In this document: positions 45,651 through 54,241 of the stretch, in pieces
Position numbering within the stretch: position 1 is the stretch's first letter
Layout: each line of letters starts with the position of its first letter
DNA from: Porticoccus sp950063125
Lineage (GTDB): Bacteria; Pseudomonadota; Gammaproteobacteria; Pseudomonadales; Porticoccaceae
Length of the DNA: 64,000 bases
Assembly (NCBI RefSeq): GCF_963973895.1
Contig: NZ_CAXBBF010000001.1
Direction: 5' to 3' (one strand)
Notes under the pieces: generated by a model
Database searches by the model: none
What the model was told of the DNA's origin: nothing
Seen by the model: only the letters and a program-made list of their open reading frames with translations
Program-made: the position numbers and the translations under genes

Positions 45651-48600
45651 ATGATCGAATCGGACATCATGATTTCACAACCCACTTTGTTGTTGGTAGC
45701 CCTTGGCTGTGTCTCGCTTCTGGTGTTGGTGGCACTCTGGTCAGAGCGCTATCCCAACTGGCACAACCGCCTGCATCCGTACATCTATAGTCTGACGCTG
45801 GCGGTTTACTGCACTTCCTGGACTTTTTTTGGTGCAGTGGGCACAGCGGCCCACCATACCTGGGCTTATCTGCCTATCTATCTCGGACCCATGCTGGTAT
45901 TTGTTCTCGGCATGCCTATCCTGCGAAAACTGGTCAAGGCGGGGGCCAGGCAGAAGACGACTTCTCTGGCGGATTTTATCGGTGCCCGCTACGGTAAACG
46001 GCAGCTTCTGGCGGCACTGGTTACACTGGTGGCCGTGGCTGGCTCCATGCCCTACATCTCCCTGCAGCTGCATGCTGTATCCATTGCCTGGGATACCCTG
46101 GCAGGGCCCATTGCGACCGGAACAATGGGTGTCTATCAACCGGATAACGCGTTCATTACGGCCTGTTTGCTGGCGGTTTTTGCCATGGTATTCGGCACCC
46201 GGCACATTGAGGGACGAGAACGCAATCGCGGCATGATGTCAGCGCTGGCACTGGAATCCATCATCAAACTGTTGGCGTTAGTTGCCCTGGCCGTGTTCGC
46301 CTTGATGATGGCCGCTGCGGTTGATGGCGACTCCGCCACCAGCGGCGAGCCATGGCTTCAGCCCTGGCTGGTCAATCCTCTTGATATGCAGTTTGTCACC
46401 ATGACGCTGTTATCCATGCTGGCGATTGTCTGCCTGCCGCGGCAGTTTCATGTGACGGTGGTGGAGTTTCAGAATGAGCGGGATTTGAGCATGGCCTACT
46501 GGCTGTTTCCGCTCTATCTGTTGGCGATTGTGGCCGTGGTGTTGCCCATCACACTGGTGGCCCAGCAATTGCTCGGGGGTAGCGGCGTCTCTCCCGATAC
46601 CTATGTACTGAAGCTGGCCATGGCCAGTCATTCGGACCTGTTGGTCATTCTGGTATTTGCCGGTGGCTTTTCAGCGGCGACCGGAATGGTGATTGTGGCG
46701 ACGGTGACCTTGTCCATCATGGTTTCCAACGAGATTATCCTGCCGCTGTTGTTGCGCTGGCGCAAACAGCACTTTCGTCAGGCTGGATTCCTGGGTCAAT
46801 ATCTGCGCTGGATTCGCCGCGGTTGTATCCTGACGGTCCTGCTGGGTTCCTGGCTGATGTACCGTTTAATGGGGGCAGACAAGGAGCTGGCTTCAATCGG
46901 CCTGGTCTCCTTTGCCTGTTTTGCCCAATTGGCCCCGGCACTGCTGGGCGCTATTTACTGGCGTCGGGGGCATGCCAAGGGAGTTTACGCGGGATTGGCT
47001 GTCGGCTTTCTGTTCTGGTGGTACTGCCTGTTGGTACCGATGATTCTGGGGCCGCAACATCCGGTGATGTCGGTCGGCCCATTGGGACTGTCCTGGTTGC
47101 GGCCCGAATCCCTGTTCGGTACCGGGTTTCTCGATCCATTGAGTCATGGTGTGTGGTGGAGTCTGTGCAGTAATCTGCTGATCTATATCTCGGTGTCACT
47201 GTTCGTCAAACCGGCTGAGCGCGATACCTTCCAGGCGAATGTGTTTGTCGACGTGCCGCAGCCGCAACTGTACGGTGATGACGACTTCGAATTATCCCCT
47301 GTTCGAGTGGTGCAATTGCGGCAATTGCTCCAGTCTTTCATTAGCCGTTCGCAGCATGAGGAGCTGTGGCGCAGTTGCGAAGCGCGCTTCCATCAGCGCC
47401 TGCTGGACAACGACAGGGCGCCGGTTTTTGCGGTCAGACGGGTTGAAAAAGCGTTGTCTGCTATCGTGGGGAGTGCGTCGGCACAGAGCATTATTGGTCT
47501 GCTACAGCGTACGGAGCCCCTTCAGTTCAGTGATGTGGCGGCGATTGTCGGTGGCACGTCTGAGCAGCTTCAGTTTAATCGGGACTTGCTGCAAACCACC
47601 GTAGAAACAATTACCCAGGGTGTGTGCGTCGTGGATGCGGATCTGAAGGTGGTGGCATGGAACCGGCGCTACGAGCAGATCTTCGATTATCCCCCGCGAT
47701 TGCTTTATGTGGGCTGTCCGATCAGGTCGATTTATGAATTTAATGCCAGGCGGGGACTTTATCGGGATACAGACACACTGGAACGGCAGGTGGAACGCCG
47801 TCTTGACCTGCTGCGCAGTGGTAATTCGCACCGTTTTGAGCGGACTTTGCCCAATGGCACGACCATCCAGGTGGTTGGCAATCCCATGCCCAATGGTGGA
47901 TTTGCCTCAACTTACATTGATATTAGTGATTATAAAAATGTGGTGGTTGCGCTGGAGGAGGCCAAGGCCACCCTGGAGCAGCGCGTTGAGCAGCGCACAG
48001 CGGATCTGTCTGCATTGAATCATGCGTTGGGGGAAGAAAACCGGTTGCGGGCGCTGGCGGAGGCAGAGGTTCGCGAGATGCATAACAGTAAAAGCCGTTT
48101 CATGCAGGCCGCCAGTCATGACCTGCTGCAGCCGATCAGTGCCGCCAAACTCTTCGTTTCTTCAACCCGTCTGCAACTGATGAATACCGATAACCAGCCG
48201 CTTCTGGAGCAGATGAACCATATCCAGAAATCCCTGGATACGGCCGAAAAACTGATTGCCACCCTGCGGGAAATAGCCGGTCTTGAGGGTGGCAAGTTGC
48301 AGCCGGGAATAAAAGCTTTTTGTATCGGTGAACTGCTCACTGATTTGTCCGCCGAGTTTGGTGTGCTGGCGGTTGAGAAGGGCATTGCCCTGCATTTTGT
48401 GCCCTCCCGGGTCATGGTGGAAAGCGACCCCCATCTGCTGCGCCGGATTCTGCAGAACTTTATGAGCAATGCGGTTCACTACACCCGGCGTGGGCGTTTG
48501 TTGCTCGGCTGCCGCCGGACTGCCCGGGGTTTGCGTGTAGAGGTCTGGGATACAGGGCCGGGTATTGCTCCGGGCGCCATGGATCGTATTTTTCGTGAGT

Positions 48601-49187
48601 TTGAACGGCTTAGCCCCGGTGCGACCAGTGTCGACAAAGGGCTGGGTCTGGGCCTGACCATCGCCAAAGGTATGGCGGATTTAATGGGGCATGAAATCGG
48701 TGTGAGGTCCAGTCCCGGTGAGGGTTCCGTCTTCAGTATTGTGGTGCCTTACGGAAAAACGGGTCGCCCAATACTGCCAACAGTGTCGGTGTCCATGCAA
48801 CAACCGGCGCTGCATGGCGTCCGTGTCCTCTGCATTGATAACGAAGAGGAAATTCTCAGAGGGATGGAGAGTCTGCTGGGTCAGTGGGGTTGTCATGTCC
48901 TGTCTGCGAGAGGACCCGGCGAACTGTCCCCACTCCTGGATGAGCTTCCTCCGGCGATTTTACTGGTGGACTATCATCTGGATGAAAACCTTACCGGGAT
49001 TGAACTGGTCAGGCAGTTGCCGGCCTCCTGGCAGTCAGCCCCCTGTATCATTATCAGCGCTGACGATTCCGATGACCTCAAACAGCGGGCAGCACTGGCC
49101 GGTTATACGCTGATAGCAAAGCCGGTATCCGCTGATCAACTGGCGGCACTGATGACATCACTCCTGGGGCAGTCCTCACTCGACTGA
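45651..49187 (+). CDS. crbS: Transporter-fused hybrid histidine kinase (CrbS/MxtR type)
   Basis: A 1178-residue protein. Residues 1-520 are a sodium:solute symporter (SSS) module with about 13 TM helices (NRLHPYIYSLTLAVYCTSWT). A PAS domain lies at about 640-750 and a coiled linker follows. The HisKA box has His823 (ASHDLLQPISAAKLF). Next are the ATPase domain (DTGPGIAPGAMDRIFREFER) and a receiver domain with Asp1107 (LLVDYHLDENLTG). CrbS in Vibrio and MxtR in Pseudomonas control acetate use with CrbR/ErdR, whose gene is at 49825. An in-frame ATG at 45669 is an alternative start. Confidence 0.88.
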   Translation: MIESDIMISQPTLLLVALGCVSLLVLVALWSERYPNWHNRLHPYIYSLTLAVYCTSWTFFGAVGTAAHHTWAYLPIYLGPMLVFVLGMPILRKLVKAGARQKTTSLADFIGARYGKRQLLAALVTLVAVAGSMPYISLQLHAVSIAWDTLAGPIATGTMGVYQPDNAFITACLLAVFAMVFGTRHIEGRERNRGMMSALALESIIKLLALVALAVFALMMAAAVDGDSATSGEPWLQPWLVNPLDMQFVTMTLLSMLAIVCLPRQFHVTVVEFQNERDLSMAYWLFPLYLLAIVAVVLPITLVAQQLLGGSGVSPDTYVLKLAMASHSDLLVILVFAGGFSAATGMVIVATVTLSIMVSNEIILPLLLRWRKQHFRQAGFLGQYLRWIRRGCILTVLLGSWLMYRLMGADKELASIGLVSFACFAQLAPALLGAIYWRRGHAKGVYAGLAVGFLFWWYCLLVPMILGPQHPVMSVGPLGLSWLRPESLFGTGFLDPLSHGVWWSLCSNLLIYISVSLFVKPAERDTFQANVFVDVPQPQLYGDDDFELSPVRVVQLRQLLQSFISRSQHEELWRSCEARFHQRLLDNDRAPVFAVRRVEKALSAIVGSASAQSIIGLLQRTEPLQFSDVAAIVGGTSEQLQFNRDLLQTTVETITQGVCVVDADLKVVAWNRRYEQIFDYPPRLLYVGCPIRSIYEFNARRGLYRDTDTLERQVERRLDLLRSGNSHRFERTLPNGTTIQVVGNPMPNGGFASTYIDISDYKNVVVALEEAKATLEQRVEQRTADLSALNHALGEENRLRALAEAEVREMHNSKSRFMQAASHDLLQPISAAKLFVSSTRLQLMNTDNQPLLEQMNHIQKSLDTAEKLIATLREIAGLEGGKLQPGIKAFCIGELLTDLSAEFGVLAVEKGIALHFVPSRVMVESDPHLLRRILQNFMSNAVHYTRRGRLLLGCRRTARGLRVEVWDTGPGIAPGAMDRIFREFERLSPGATSVDKGLGLGLTIAKGMADLMGHEIGVRSSPGEGSVFSIVVPYGKTGRPILPTVSVSMQQPALHGVRVLCIDNEEEILRGMESLLGQWGCHVLSARGPGELSPLLDELPPAILLVDYHLDENLTGIELVRQLPASWQSAPCIIISADDSDDLKQRAALAGYTLIAKPVSADQLAALMTSLLGQSSLD

Positions 49188-49283
49188 ATATAGAAGTTAC
49201 CTTGCAGGGTGGCCAGGCTACTTTTCTCGAGCGGTGAGTGCCGCTAGACTGGTCGCCCGAAACATCAGCCAACAGGATCTATT

Positions 49284-49769
49284 ATGCCGACCTTTGATAT
49301 AGTCTCAGAAGTGGATCAGGTGGAAATCCGTCATGCCACTGAAAACACGCAACGGGAGTTGGCCACCCGTTTTGATTTTCGCGGGGTTGAGGCCAGTGTG
49401 ACGCTAAAGGACGAGGTGGTTACGCTGACCGCCGAATCAGATTTCCAGTGCCGACAACTGCTGGACATGCTGAGCAAGAACCTGGTGAAACGCAATGTAG
49501 ATCCCTATGTTATCGATGTGGATGAGGAAGCTGTCCACAGCGGCAAAACGTTTTCACTGCAGGTGCGTTTCAAACAGGGTATCGACCAGCCAATGGCGAA
49601 GAAAATTATCAAGTTGGTGAAAGAGGCCAAAATAAAAGTACAGACAGCGATTCAGGGTGACAAATTGCGTGTTACCGGTAAGAAGCGCGACGATCTGCAG
49701 GAAACCATTGCCCTGATCAAAGGAGCTGATCTTGGCCAGCCATTCCAGTTTGAAAATTTCAGAGACTGA
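49284..49769 (+). CDS. yajQ: YajQ family nucleotide-binding protein
   Basis: A 161-residue protein of standard YajQ length. It begins MPTFDIVSEVDQVEIRHATE, with RELATRFDFRGVEASV and a C-terminal KIKVQTAIQGDKLRVTGKKR. Members bind nucleotides, and some (in Xanthomonas) are c-di-GMP effectors. It sits between the hybrid kinase and its likely regulator and converges on the latter with a 55-bp gap that lacks a clear terminator. Confidence 0.96.
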   Translation: MPTFDIVSEVDQVEIRHATENTQRELATRFDFRGVEASVTLKDEVVTLTAESDFQCRQLLDMLSKNLVKRNVDPYVIDVDEEAVHSGKTFSLQVRFKQGIDQPMAKKIIKLVKEAKIKVQTAIQGDKLRVTGKKRDDLQETIALIKGADLGQPFQFENFRD

Positions 49770-49824
49770 GTCTTGGTACCTCGCTCCAGTGTCGCACGGA
49801 TTTAAGATACCACACGAAAGCCGA

Positions 49825-50490
49825 CTAGTTTTCCTCTGACCCCGTTGATTCTTCCAGGTTGAGCTTGCCAATGGCCAGCACGGCCTGGGTTCTTGAGCGC
49901 ACGCCCAGCTTTCTGAAGATAGCCGTCATATGGGCCTTGATGGTCGCTTCCGTGACATCCAGTTCATAGGCAATCTGCTTGTTCAGCAGACCCTCGGCCA
50001 GCATGGTCAGCACAAGATATTGCTGGGGTGTCAGCGAGGCGATTCCCGCCATCAATTGTTGTTCACTCTGGCTCAGGGGCAGGCATCTCCTCGATCCCGC
50101 CTGTGCCGGTGGTAGCCAGATGTCGCCTTGCAGAACGGTCTGAATCGCTTCCAGAATGGTCGTGACGCCGGACGACTTTGGCAGAAACCCCCTGGCGCCA
50201 AATTCCACAGCACGCTGGATGATGTCGGTCTTTTCATTGGCAGATACCACCAGCACCGGCATCTTGCCACAATGCCCCTGCACATAGGCCAGAGCACTGA
50301 ATCCGTGGGCGCCGGGCATGTGCAGATCCAGTAATACCAAATCCGTATCGGGATGATCGCTCAACTTGATTTGCAGGCTCGCCATATCCTGTGCTTCAAC
50401 GATTTCCTGTTCACCACCCATGGTTTGCAGCACCTGGGAAATGGCATTTCTGAAGAGTGGGTGGTCATCGGCAACAATAAATTTCGACAT
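49825..50490 (-). CDS. crbR: LuxR-family response regulator (CrbR/ErdR type)
   Basis: A 221-residue NarL/LuxR regulator. The receiver has acidic residues at VADDHPLF and the phosphoacceptor Asp55 (LVLLDLHMPGAHGF). The C-terminal HTH is at about 150-210 (EGLLNKQIAYELDVTEATIK). It is transcribed divergently from the porin gene. The CrbS/CrbR neighbourhood and the acetate-type transporter genes next to it support the identification. It likely binds the inverted repeats at 50599 and 50628. Confidence 0.85.
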   Translation of the reverse strand: MSKFIVADDHPLFRNAISQVLQTMGGEQEIVEAQDMASLQIKLSDHPDTDLVLLDLHMPGAHGFSALAYVQGHCGKMPVLVVSANEKTDIIQRAVEFGARGFLPKSSGVTTILEAIQTVLQGDIWLPPAQAGSRRCLPLSQSEQQLMAGIASLTPQQYLVLTMLAEGLLNKQIAYELDVTEATIKAHMTAIFRKLGVRSRTQAVLAIGKLNLEESTGSEEN

Positions 50491-50598
50491 TATTTTTGTA
50501 CTTCAGCAGGTATTTATTTTTGATGGTAATGCGCGCGCTGTTGAGTGGCAAGGTTTTCATTTTTCACAAAAAAACCTTTTCTCCCGCCTATTTCGTTA

Positions 50599-50608
50599 GA
50601 CATTGGTC
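50599..50608 (+). promoter_or_regulatory. Candidate CrbR operator, site 1
   Basis: GACATTGGTC, 9/10 identical to the perfect inverted repeat GACC-TT-GGTC at site 2. It lies about 95 bp upstream of the porin start in the crbR-porin divergent gap. The protein it binds is inferred. Confidence 0.35.
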
Positions 50609-50627
50609 TTAAATTTCCTGCCGAATC

Positions 50628-50637
50628 GACCTTGGTC
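50628..50637 (+). promoter_or_regulatory. Candidate CrbR operator, site 2
   Basis: GACCTTGGTC is a perfect GACC-N2-GGTC inverted repeat, 29 bp from site 1 (centre to centre), 64 bp before the porin ATG. Confidence 0.4.
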
Positions 50638-50701
50638 GGATACCCAAACAAGTTCCTCAGCGTTACATCTGTCGCTGTTACAGAATTTTTGGGAGAAGGT
50701 G

Positions 50702-52021
50702 ATGGTTAACAGAAAAAAAATGGCCACGGTTTCAGGTGTCATTTTGCCGATGCTGGTTTTTTCGGGGCAGCTTTGGGCAAATGCCACCAATGAGGAACTG
50801 GCGGCCAGGGTGGAGCAACTGGAGTCACTGGTGACGCAACTGCAGCAGTTGGTTGCGGAGCAGGGTGAGCAGCAGCAGGAAATGGCCACGACGGTCAGCA
50901 AGAAAGTCGATGCGCCGTTGTCCGGCACCAAATTCAGTTACGGCGGTTATGTGAAGTTCGATGCCATGAGCAGCAGTTTCTCCGATGGGGAGCGTGCTAC
51001 AGCATCCATCGGTGACGATATTCTGGTGCCGTCGACCATCCCGGTGGATGGCAAAGGCGGCGCCAGCCGCTTCGACAGTTCGGCAAAGACCTCGCGGTTC
51101 TGGTTCAAAACCATCACGCCCACCGATATGGGGGATGTGCGAACCCATATCGAAATGGATTTGCTGACTTTCGATGGTGACGAGCGGATCACCAATGCCA
51201 ATCATTCCAGAATTCGGCACGCCTATCTGGCGTGGGATTACCGTGATAACGCATCACTGTTGCTTGGCCAGACCTGGAGTACGTTTATGAACGTGAATGT
51301 ACTGCCGGAAACGGTCGACTTCATTGGCCCCACCTCCGGGGTCATTTTCAACCGGCAGGCCCAGGCCCGCTGGAGTTACCGGTTTGAAAAGGGTGGTGCC
51401 GTTCATGTGGCGCTGGAGAATCCCTCAAGTGGTGCGATCGATGGTGGTGGCGGTATCGAAAGCAGCAATTTCGATGACAACAGTCTGCCCGATCTGGCGC
51501 TGCGTTATGACGGCAAGGTGGGTGATCTCAGCTACAGCCTAGCTGCCATTGGTCGGCAGATCAGTTATGACACTGGCACACAGGATGAGGATGCCTATGG
51601 TCTTGGTCTAAGCCTGTCGGGTAAATACCAGTTCAGCAATGGGGACGATCTGAAGGTTCAGCTCAATCACGGTCACCTTGGCCGCTATATTGCCCTGCAG
51701 GCATTTCGCGATGCCGCTGTTGAGGCCGATGGCGATCTGGATCTACTGGATGTTACCGGTGGTTTTATTGCCTACCGCCACTTCTGGTCACCCAGATGGC
51801 GCAGCACGCTCTCCTATGCCATGACCAGGGCCGACAACGCAAGTGATGTGGCCACTACCAATACCGAAGAGGTCAGCAACTACGGACTTAATCTGTTCTA
51901 TTCCCCCACCGACAAACTGTCGTTCGGGATGGAGTACATCAGAGCGAAACGGGAACTGGAAAACGGCAATGATGGCGATTTGAAACGTCTGCAGTTTACC
52001 GGCAAATACGTATTTGAATAG
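50702..52021 (+). CDS. DcaP-like outer-membrane porin
   Basis: A 439-residue porin. I chose ATG 50702, 7 bp after GGGAGAAGG, because it opens with a Sec signal (MVNRKKMATVSGVILPMLVF, cleaved near LWA|NATNEE). An N-terminal coiled coil (ELAARVEQLESLVTQLQQLV) precedes a beta-barrel with alternating aromatic strands, ending YVFE with a terminal aromatic-type residue. This arrangement is that of DcaP trimeric porins for dicarboxylates and other small acids. It is next to the acetate-type symporter, so it probably admits the same substrate. Confidence 0.82.
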   Translation: MVNRKKMATVSGVILPMLVFSGQLWANATNEELAARVEQLESLVTQLQQLVAEQGEQQQEMATTVSKKVDAPLSGTKFSYGGYVKFDAMSSSFSDGERATASIGDDILVPSTIPVDGKGGASRFDSSAKTSRFWFKTITPTDMGDVRTHIEMDLLTFDGDERITNANHSRIRHAYLAWDYRDNASLLLGQTWSTFMNVNVLPETVDFIGPTSGVIFNRQAQARWSYRFEKGGAVHVALENPSSGAIDGGGGIESSNFDDNSLPDLALRYDGKVGDLSYSLAAIGRQISYDTGTQDEDAYGLGLSLSGKYQFSNGDDLKVQLNHGHLGRYIALQAFRDAAVEADGDLDLLDVTGGFIAYRHFWSPRWRSTLSYAMTRADNASDVATTNTEEVSNYGLNLFYSPTDKLSFGMEYIRAKRELENGNDGDLKRLQFTGKYVFE

Positions 52022-52051
52022 ACCGATAACGGGAGGAGTGTTGTCGGCTTA

Positions 52052-52061
52052 GACCAAGGTT
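52052..52061 (+). promoter_or_regulatory. Candidate CrbR operator, site 3
   Basis: GACCAAGGTT; its complement AACCTTGGTC differs from site 2 by one base. It lies 81 bp before the small symporter subunit gene, between porin and symporter. Confidence 0.3.
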
Positions 52062-52141
52062 GCAGAGACACAGGGGCACGACGGGATTAACTTGGTAGTG
52101 TCCGCTATTAAAAGATAAACAACGGGAGTGGAGGACATTTT

Positions 52142-52414
52142 ATGAGCTTCGAAACTAATGAACATGCACAGGCATACTGGAAGGAGAACCTGCGGTTGCT
52201 GATCACGCTGCTGGTGATCTGGTTCACCGTTTCATTCGGGTTTGGCATTCTGTTGGTCGAGCAGTTGAATAACATCCAGTTATTCGGTTTCAAGCTCGGT
52301 TTCTGGTTTGCCCAGCAGGGTTCCATCTATGTATTTGTGGTGCTGATCTTCGTTTATGTGTTGAAGATGCGGGCACTGGATCGCAAGTACAACGTTCAAG
52401 AAGACGAAGAGTAG
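52142..52414 (+). CDS. Sodium:solute symporter small subunit (DUF4212)
   Basis: A 90-residue protein with two TM helices (LLITLLVIWFTVSFGFGILL and WFAQQGSIYVFVVLIFVYVL) and a charged C-terminus. It is the small partner of VC_2705-type symporters and ends 4 bp before the large subunit. A strong ribosome site (GTGGAGGACATTTT) precedes the ATG. Confidence 0.92.
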   Translation: MSFETNEHAQAYWKENLRLLITLLVIWFTVSFGFGILLVEQLNNIQLFGFKLGFWFAQQGSIYVFVVLIFVYVLKMRALDRKYNVQEDEE

Positions 52415-52418
52415 GGGC

Positions 52419-54131
52419 ATGGATATGGGTATTCAAACCTGGACATTTTTACTGGTGGGTCTCAGTTTCGCGTTGTATATCGGTATTGCGATCTGGGCTA
52501 GGGCGGGCTCCACCAAGGAGTTTTATGTTGCCGGTGGTGGGGTTCCTCCGGTGGCCAATGGGATGGCCACAGCAGCGGACTGGATGTCTGCGGCATCCTT
52601 TATCTCCATGGCGGGGCTGATCTCGTTTATCGGTTATGACGGCAGTGTCTATCTGATGGGTTGGACGGGAGGCTACGTGCTGCTGGCACTTTGCCTGGCC
52701 CCCTACCTGAGAAAATTTGGCAAATTTACCGTGCCGGATTTTATCGGGGACCGTTATTACTCCCAGACCGCTAGAACGGTGGCTGTCATCTGTGCCATTT
52801 TTGTTTCGTTCACCTATGTGGCGGGGCAAATGCGTGGCGTCGGTGTGGTCTTCTCGCGCTTTCTCGAGGTGGATATTGTTACCGGTGTATTGCTGGGGAT
52901 GTGCGTGGTCTTTTTTTACGCCGTGCTCGGTGGCATGAAGGGTATTACCTACACCCAGGTGGCCCAGTATTGTGTGCTGATTTTTGCGTACCTGGTCCCG
53001 GCAATTTTTATCTCGGTGATGATGACGGGAAATCCTGTGCCCCAGTTGGGTTTTGGTGGCACGCTTGCCGACGGGTCGGGTGTCTATCTGATGGACAAAC
53101 TGAATGGCCTGTCGACGGAGCTCGGCTTCAATGAGTACACCTCGGGGACCAAGAGTACGATTGATGTCTTCTTTATCACCTTTGCCCTGATGGTGGGTAC
53201 GGCTGGTTTGCCACACGTCATCGTGCGTTTCTTCACGGTGCCGAAAGTCTCGGATGCCCGTCTTTCAGCGGGATGGGCCTTGGTCTTCATTGCCATCCTG
53301 TACACCACCGCACCGGCTATCGCCTCTTTCGCTCGCGTCAACATGATCGAGACCATTAACGGTCCGGAAGGTCAGGGTGTCGCTTATGAGCAGGCTCCCG
53401 GGTGGATAAAAAACTGGGAGAGAACCGGGCTGATTGGCTGGGAAGATAAAAACGACGATGGGCGGATGTTCTATGCGGGTGATGAGCGCAATGAAATGGC
53501 GATTGACCGCGACATTATTGTTATGGCGAATCCCGAAATTGCCAACTTGCCGGCCTGGGTGATCGCACTGGTGGCTGCGGGTGGCGTCGCTGCGGCCCTG
53601 TCGACCTCTGCGGGTTTGCTGCTGGTCATTTCCACCTCCATCTCCCATGACCTGCTGAAACGAAACCTGATGCCCAATATCACGGACAAGCAGGAACTGC
53701 TCTATGCCCGGATTGCTGCTGCCTGCGGTATAGCCGTGGCCGCTTACTTGGGTATCAATCCACCGGGTTTTGTGGCGGAGGTGGTGGCGTTTGCCTTCGG
53801 TCTTGCCGCATCCAGTTTCTTCCCGGCCATTATTCTGGGTATTTTCTACAAGAAAATGAACAAGGAAGGGGCCATTGCCGGCATGCTGACAGGCATTACC
53901 TTTACGGCGGCTTATATTGTTTACTTCAAGTTCATTAATCCCGCAGCGAATACACCGGATAACTGGTGGTTGGGAGTGTCCCCGGAAGGCATCGGTACGT
54001 TGGGCATGGTCTTCAACTTTGTGGTGGCCTTTATCGTATTGAAGTTGACCAGAGAAGCGCCGGACCATATCAAGGAACTGGTGGAAAGTCTGCGTTATCC
54101 GAAGGGCGCCGGGCAGGCACAGGATCACTAG
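52419..54131 (+). CDS. Sodium:solute symporter large subunit (VC_2705/ActP-like)
   Basis: A 570-residue SSS-family transporter with about 13 TM helices. Recognisable parts are EFYVAGGGVPPVANGMATAA, then DWMSAASFISMAGLISFIGY, and the central GTAGLPHVIVRFFTVPKVSD. It is related to the acetate permease ActP and belongs to the subfamily that pairs with a DUF4212 subunit. The neighbouring CrbSR-type system suggests acetate or a similar short acid as substrate; this is inference. An intrinsic terminator follows. Confidence 0.93.
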   Translation: MDMGIQTWTFLLVGLSFALYIGIAIWARAGSTKEFYVAGGGVPPVANGMATAADWMSAASFISMAGLISFIGYDGSVYLMGWTGGYVLLALCLAPYLRKFGKFTVPDFIGDRYYSQTARTVAVICAIFVSFTYVAGQMRGVGVVFSRFLEVDIVTGVLLGMCVVFFYAVLGGMKGITYTQVAQYCVLIFAYLVPAIFISVMMTGNPVPQLGFGGTLADGSGVYLMDKLNGLSTELGFNEYTSGTKSTIDVFFITFALMVGTAGLPHVIVRFFTVPKVSDARLSAGWALVFIAILYTTAPAIASFARVNMIETINGPEGQGVAYEQAPGWIKNWERTGLIGWEDKNDDGRMFYAGDERNEMAIDRDIIVMANPEIANLPAWVIALVAAGGVAAALSTSAGLLLVISTSISHDLLKRNLMPNITDKQELLYARIAAACGIAVAAYLGINPPGFVAEVVAFAFGLAASSFFPAIILGIFYKKMNKEGAIAGMLTGITFTAAYIVYFKFINPAANTPDNWWLGVSPEGIGTLGMVFNFVVAFIVLKLTREAPDHIKELVESLRYPKGAGQAQDH

Positions 54132-54150
54132 ATATTATTTCCCCCCTTTG

Positions 54151-54176
54151 GGCCGCTCTATGAGCGGCCTTTTTTA
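54151..54176 (+). terminator. Intrinsic terminator after the symporter
   Basis: GGCCGCTC-TAT-GAGCGGCC is a perfect 8-bp stem with a 3-base loop followed by TTTTTT, 19 bp after the symporter stop. Confidence 0.93.
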
Positions 54177-54190
54177 TCTTATCGTCCAAT

Positions 54191-54218
54191 AAAAAACCCA
54201 CCGGGTTGCCCCGGTGGG
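54191..54218 (-). terminator. Intrinsic terminator of the minus-strand channel-family gene
   Basis: Read on the minus strand, CCCACCGGG-GCAA-CCCGGTGGG is a 9-bp stem followed by TTTTTT. It lies 23 bp after the stop of the gene ending at 54242 and faces the terminator of the symporter. Confidence 0.92.
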
Positions 54219-54241
54219 TGGTGGCAGAACTGGTCAGACCG

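Noticed and set aside
49225..49250. AGCGG-TGAGTG-CCGCT hairpin after the hybrid kinase as a terminator
   Set aside because: Only a 5-bp stem and no T run after it.
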